Positions 6,542 to 8,858 of a stretch of 8,858 nt of DNA are shown in pieces (the stretch's first letter is position 1; every line of letters begins with the position of its first letter). Source of the DNA: an archaeon. Lineage in GTDB: Archaea > Thermoproteota > Bathyarchaeia > TCS64. The stretch is from assembly GCA_020444005.1 (NCBI GenBank), contig JAHLLU010000066.1:1-8858 (forward strand). Reading direction: 5' to 3'. The position numbers were made by a program, and so were the translations under genes. Below the pieces are notes generated by a model that worked only from the letters and a program-made list of their open reading frames with translations, was not told the origin of the DNA and did no database searches.

Positions 6542-6558
6542 GTATTTGACGTTTACCC
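6542..6558 (-). promoter_or_regulatory. Conserved promoter block of the downstream CoA-transferase gene
   Basis: The minus strand reads GGGTAAACGTCAAATAC. The equivalent block before the paralogue (7832-7848) reads GGATAAACGTCATATAG at almost the same distance from the start (34 versus 32 bases). The AT-rich end could be a proximal TATA box and the G-rich end its BRE, or the block could be a regulator site common to both genes. Confidence 0.5.
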
Positions 6559-6572
6559 GGAGGATCTAGTTG

Positions 6573-6605
6573 TATAAAATTGTGAAAATTTTGGAAAAGT
6601 TGGAA
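6573..6605 (-). promoter_or_regulatory. AT-rich stretch: end of the upstream CoA-transferase transcript and a distal TATA-like box
   Basis: After the stop of the gene at 6628-7800 the minus strand becomes T-rich (several TTTT runs), a weak candidate archaeal terminator. It ends in ATTTTATAC (6572-6580), a good TATA match about 25 bases before the conserved TAAACGTCA block. The 119-base gap between the two CoA-transferases thus seems to hold both a transcript end and a fresh promoter, so the genes need not share one mRNA. Confidence 0.4.
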
Positions 6606-6627
6606 ATTTACTCAAAGAAGGTGAGGT

Positions 6628-7800
6628 TTACTCAGGATAACTGATTATTCCCTTGCTAACCAAGTATTTGATCTTCTCCTCTGAGAAGCCCAGTATCTCG
6701 CTGAGAACCTGCTTATTGTGTTGTCCTAGTAACGGGGCAGGGGTTTTCATCTGGGCTGGCGTCTCTGAGAACTTTACTGGGAACTTGATGAGCTTGATTT
6801 TTCCTGCTTTGGGGTGCTCCATTTCCATGAACATGTCTCTTGCGTTTACATGTGGGTCTGCTACGGTCTCGTCCACATGGTAGACGGGTGCACATGGGAG
6901 CCCCATGTCGGTATAGTACTTGACTGCCTCGTCTCTTGTCATTGAGGCTGTTTTCTCTTGTAGTAGCTCCTTTGTTATCTCTTCATGTTCTACGCCCATA
7001 TGTTCTACTATTCTGTCAAGAGCTCTTGGACCAAAGGCTGTCATCCTGATCCATTTCTCGTCTTTGGTCTTGAATATCCCGCCTGCTCCTCTTCCACGTG
7101 GGAATTTTTCTCGTAGTTCAAGCGGCTTCATGCCTGACAACAGGTAACCTGTTATCGCTGTGTTATATGCGACCATGCAGTCCAGTTGAGCAACATCGAT
7201 CATCTGACCTTTTCCCGTCTTATCCCGGTACCTGAGAGCCATCAGTATAGACATAGCCGCCATGGTTCCGGGTCCAAGGTCTCCATATGCCTGAGCCATC
7301 TCAATTGGAGGGCCCTCGGGATCATGTCGCTCGCCTGTAAGCATGGTGTGGCCGCTCATGGCTTCCGCGATCATAGCGTAGCTTCTCCACCCTGTGTATG
7401 GTCCTGTTTGCCCGAATCCGCTGAGGGCGGCGTAGATTATTTTCGGGTTGATTTCTTTCAGTACATCATATCCTAGTCCCATGCGTTCCATGGTTCCCGG
7501 GCTGAAGTTTTGTACTATTACATCGCTTTTCTTTACGAGTTCCTTGAATATTTCTAATCCTTCTGGGTCTTTGAGGTTGAGTGTTAGATCTTTCTTGTTG
7601 AGGTTTAGGTGATGGAAGGTATAACTGGCTCCACCGAAGAGCGCTCCTTCTGCTAATCTGTCAATTGCGCCCCATGGGGGCTCGACTCTGATTACTTCTG
7701 CGCCCATATCCGCTAGCATCATTGTGCACCATGGTCCAAACCACACGTGCGTCAGGTCTAAGACCCTGATGTCATCAAGTGGCATCATTATATCAGACAA
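6628..7800 (-). CDS. Class III (CaiB/BaiF) CoA-transferase, upstream paralogue
   Basis: A 390-residue family III CoA-transferase with the same motifs at the same positions as its neighbour: IRVLDLTHVW (11-20), GPWCTMMLADMGAEVIRVE (22-40), LNLNKKD (65-71), LSGFGQTGP (126-134), catalytic Asp174 in AYGDLGPG, and near the end ADPHVNARDMF and PAPLLGQHN. Both copies keep the catalytic Asp, so both could be active. Residues about 201-310, the smaller domain that shapes the substrate side, differ much more than the rest. This suggests different acyl groups or complementary subunits of one enzyme; succinyl-CoA:malate (SmtA/SmtB) and benzylsuccinate (BbsE/BbsF) CoA-transferases are made of two related subunits. 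The start is TTG with GTGAT five bases upstream, as in the paralogue; Met5 or Met6 are alternatives. It is divergent from thiL across 103 bases. Confidence 0.92.
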   Translation of the reverse strand: MSDIMMPLDDIRVLDLTHVWFGPWCTMMLADMGAEVIRVEPPWGAIDRLAEGALFGGASYTFHHLNLNKKDLTLNLKDPEGLEIFKELVKKSDVIVQNFSPGTMERMGLGYDVLKEINPKIIYAALSGFGQTGPYTGWRSYAMIAEAMSGHTMLTGERHDPEGPPIEMAQAYGDLGPGTMAAMSILMALRYRDKTGKGQMIDVAQLDCMVAYNTAITGYLLSGMKPLELREKFPRGRGAGGIFKTKDEKWIRMTAFGPRALDRIVEHMGVEHEEITKELLQEKTASMTRDEAVKYYTDMGLPCAPVYHVDETVADPHVNARDMFMEMEHPKAGKIKLIKFPVKFSETPAQMKTPAPLLGQHNKQVLSEILGFSEEKIKYLVSKGIISYPE

Positions 7801-7823
7801 AATTAATCACATCATTAAGGCTC
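7801..7823 (-). promoter_or_regulatory. Leader with Shine-Dalgarno-like site of the upstream CoA-transferase gene
   Basis: The minus strand reads GAGCCTTAATGATGTGAT, then TAATT and the TTG start. It matches the leader at 6509-6532 with a few substitutions and one base less. GTGAT keeps the same five-base spacing to TTG. Confidence 0.55.
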
Positions 7824-7831
7824 AGCCTCAA

Positions 7832-7848
7832 CTATATGACGTTTATCC
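7832..7848 (-). promoter_or_regulatory. Conserved promoter block of the upstream CoA-transferase gene
   Basis: The minus strand reads GGATAAACGTCATATAG, differing at three of 17 positions from the block at 6542-6558. CATATAG is a plausible TATA box that would give a short leader; the TATA-like element at 7867-7876 is the alternative. Confidence 0.5.
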
Positions 7849-7866
7849 GCTTGTTACTCACCCGAT

Positions 7867-7876
7867 GTTTTATACC
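7867..7876. promoter_or_regulatory. TATA box in the thiL / CoA-transferase divergent region
   Basis: The plus strand reads GTTTTATACC and the minus strand GGTATAAAAC, a good TATA match in either direction. For thiL it predicts transcription near 7897, just before the TTG codons that can start the protein. For the minus-strand CoA-transferase it would give a leader of about 45 bases. Confidence 0.5.
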
Positions 7877-7903
7877 TTAGACGAGTAATCCTTGTTGATC
7901 AAG

Positions 7904-8858
7904 TTGTCAAGGGTTAGTGATGTGGGGGAACGCGCCCTTATCCAGCGAATAATGAAGCATCTGACGCCTTTGCCGGGTATGCCTATTCCTTTCTGGGATG
8001 ACGCGAGTGCTTTGAGTCTTGGTGATGGGCGTGCCTTGGTGGTTAACACGGATATGCTTGTCTGGAAAACAGATATTCCAGAGGGTATGACGCCTTTTCA
8101 GGCTGCCCGTAAAGCCGTTGTGATGAACGTAAGCGACCTTGGGGCGAAGGGGGTTCAACCTACAGCGTTCATGCCGAACATAGGTATTCCCGCGGATTAC
8201 CCCGTTGATGATGTTGTAGAGATGGCTAAGGGGTTTGAGGCGGGGGCTCGTGAGTATGGTTGTCACGTGGTGGGTGGGGACACCAATGAGGCTTGTGACG
8301 TCATAATATCGGGTTCCGCGCTGGGTATTATGGATGAGAAACGTATTATGCTCAGAAACAACGGCGTGAAACCCGGGCACATCTTGGCAACCACCGGCTA
8401 CTTTGGTTTAACCAGCGTTGGCTTCACCTACCTCATCAGGGGGATCGAGCCCCAGAAAGATGTGAAACAACAAGCGCTAGACGCAGTCTACATGCCTAAA
8501 GCACGGGTATCCGAGGGGGTCGCCTTAGCCAAAACAGGCGCTGTTTCTGGTTGTATGGATAGCAGTGACGGGTTAAGTGTGAGTCTCTATGATCTTCGTA
8601 GGAGCACTGGGTTTGGGTTTGTGGTTGATGATCCCCCGGTTCACTCCTTGGCGTTGAAGTACGCTGAACGCAAGGGGCTTGATCCTGTGAGTATTGCGTT
8701 TAACGGTGGGGAAGAGTATGAGCTTGTGTTCACTTATCCTCCGGGTGTGGAGTCGAAGGTTCGTGCTGCTTTGAAGAGTGTTGGTTGTGAGTTGTTGAAC
8801 ATCGGCGTGGTCAGTGAGGGCAAAGAAATAGTCTATAGGAGACAGGATAAGCTGGTTC
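7904..8858 (+). CDS. thiL: Thiamine-monophosphate kinase (ThiL), 3' end beyond the window
   Basis: 318 codons are present and the frame is still open at the right edge; the family is usually 300-340 residues, so little is missing. ThiL phosphorylates thiamine monophosphate with ATP to give the cofactor thiamine diphosphate. Landmarks (numbered from TTG 7904): VGERALI (7-13), WDDASAL (31-37; the metal-binding DD of the usual GDDA, with Trp for Gly), NTDMLV (48-53), MNVSDLGAKG (74-83), VGGDTN (123-128), MDSSDGLS (218-225) and NGGEEYELVFT (267-277). These match the PurM/ThiL fold with its Asp-rich ATP-Mg site. The start is uncertain: in-frame TTG codons at 7892, 7895 and 7904 follow a stop at 7886-7888. 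7904 follows TGATCAAG, like the CoA-transferase leaders, while 7895 would give a near-leaderless mRNA. No thiamine riboswitch is visible in the 103-base upstream region. Codon use shifts in blocks within the gene. Confidence 0.93.
   Translation, partial: MSRVSDVGERALIQRIMKHLTPLPGMPIPFWDDASALSLGDGRALVVNTDMLVWKTDIPEGMTPFQAARKAVVMNVSDLGAKGVQPTAFMPNIGIPADYPVDDVVEMAKGFEAGAREYGCHVVGGDTNEACDVIISGSALGIMDEKRIMLRNNGVKPGHILATTGYFGLTSVGFTYLIRGIEPQKDVKQQALDAVYMPKARVSEGVALAKTGAVSGCMDSSDGLSVSLYDLRRSTGFGFVVDDPPVHSLALKYAERKGLDPVSIAFNGGEEYELVFTYPPGVESKVRAALKSVGCELLNIGVVSEGKEIVYRRQDKLV

Larger units (their letters stand above)
5348..7848 (-). repeat. Tandem duplication of a promoter-plus-CoA-transferase unit
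   Basis: Units 5348-6558 and 6628-7848 align from the promoter block through the leader and most of the coding sequence. Stretches near 6114-6150 and 7404-7440, and near 6309-6335 and 7597-7622, are almost identical at the DNA level. The middle part of the coding sequence has diverged. No insertion-sequence ends or flanking repeats are visible. Confidence 0.75.

Noticed and set aside
5348..7848. The CoA-transferase tandem as part of a mobile element
   Set aside because: No transposase, terminal inverted repeats or target-site duplications are visible; ordinary tandem gene duplication explains it.
7801..7903. Thiamine (TPP) riboswitch upstream of thiL
   Set aside because: The region is short, holds promoter elements for both strands, and lacks the conserved CUGAGA-type TPP aptamer core in the thiL leader.
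7907..8380. Minus-strand open frame of 157 codons
   Set aside because: It lies opposite thiL, whose motifs are unmistakable in the plus-strand frame; it is Arg/His-rich and has no recognisable domain.
1..8858. CRISPR array, defence island or secondary-metabolite cluster
   Set aside because: No spaced direct repeats, nuclease, helicase, toxin-antitoxin or assembly-line domains; all genes fit common metabolic families.

Overview
The window is a stretch of an archaeal chromosome, close to balanced in GC, densely packed with metabolic genes. Four things point to archaea. TATA-like boxes sit about 25-30 bases before several predicted starts, often with almost no leader. The tRNA-Thr has U73, the archaeal discriminator for Thr, and an encoded CCA. 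Two SD-like sites match the archaeal 16S tail. Non-ATG starts (TTG, GTG) are frequent. I cannot name the lineage from sequence alone; an uncultured mesophilic Thermoplasmatota, Bathyarchaeia or Asgard-type archaeon would all fit.

Layout, left to right. (1) Minus strand: the N-terminus of a VOC-fold protein (cut by the window edge) behind a uroporphyrinogen-decarboxylase-family protein carrying the zinc motif of MtaA/MtbA-type methyltransferases. (2) Plus strand, divergent: a DapA-type Schiff-base aldolase, with an inverted repeat in the divergent promoter region. (3) Minus strand, convergent with dapA: a small GYD-domain protein, then a dihydroorotase-like amidohydrolase whose metal site looks altered. 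(4) Plus strand, divergent from it: a PLP enzyme best read as methionine gamma-lyase-like. (5) Minus strand: tRNA-Thr(CGU), then two tandem paralogous class III (CaiB/BaiF) CoA-transferases, each with its own and clearly related promoter/leader. (6) Plus strand, divergent: thiL (thiamine-monophosphate kinase), running off the right edge.

The genes do not form one obvious operon. Nearly every one has its own predicted promoter, three divergent intergenic regions serve two genes each, and no intergenic gap exceeds about 120 bases. The common theme is amino-acid and CoA-ester metabolism plus cofactors. The tandem CoA-transferases with duplicated control regions are the best candidate for a functional unit, possibly a heteromeric enzyme or a pair with diverged substrates. 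I see no CRISPR array, insertion sequence, phage gene or defence module. The most unusual items are the duplicated CoA-transferase unit, the degenerate metal site of the dihydroorotase-like protein, and blockwise shifts in third-codon-position base use inside single genes.
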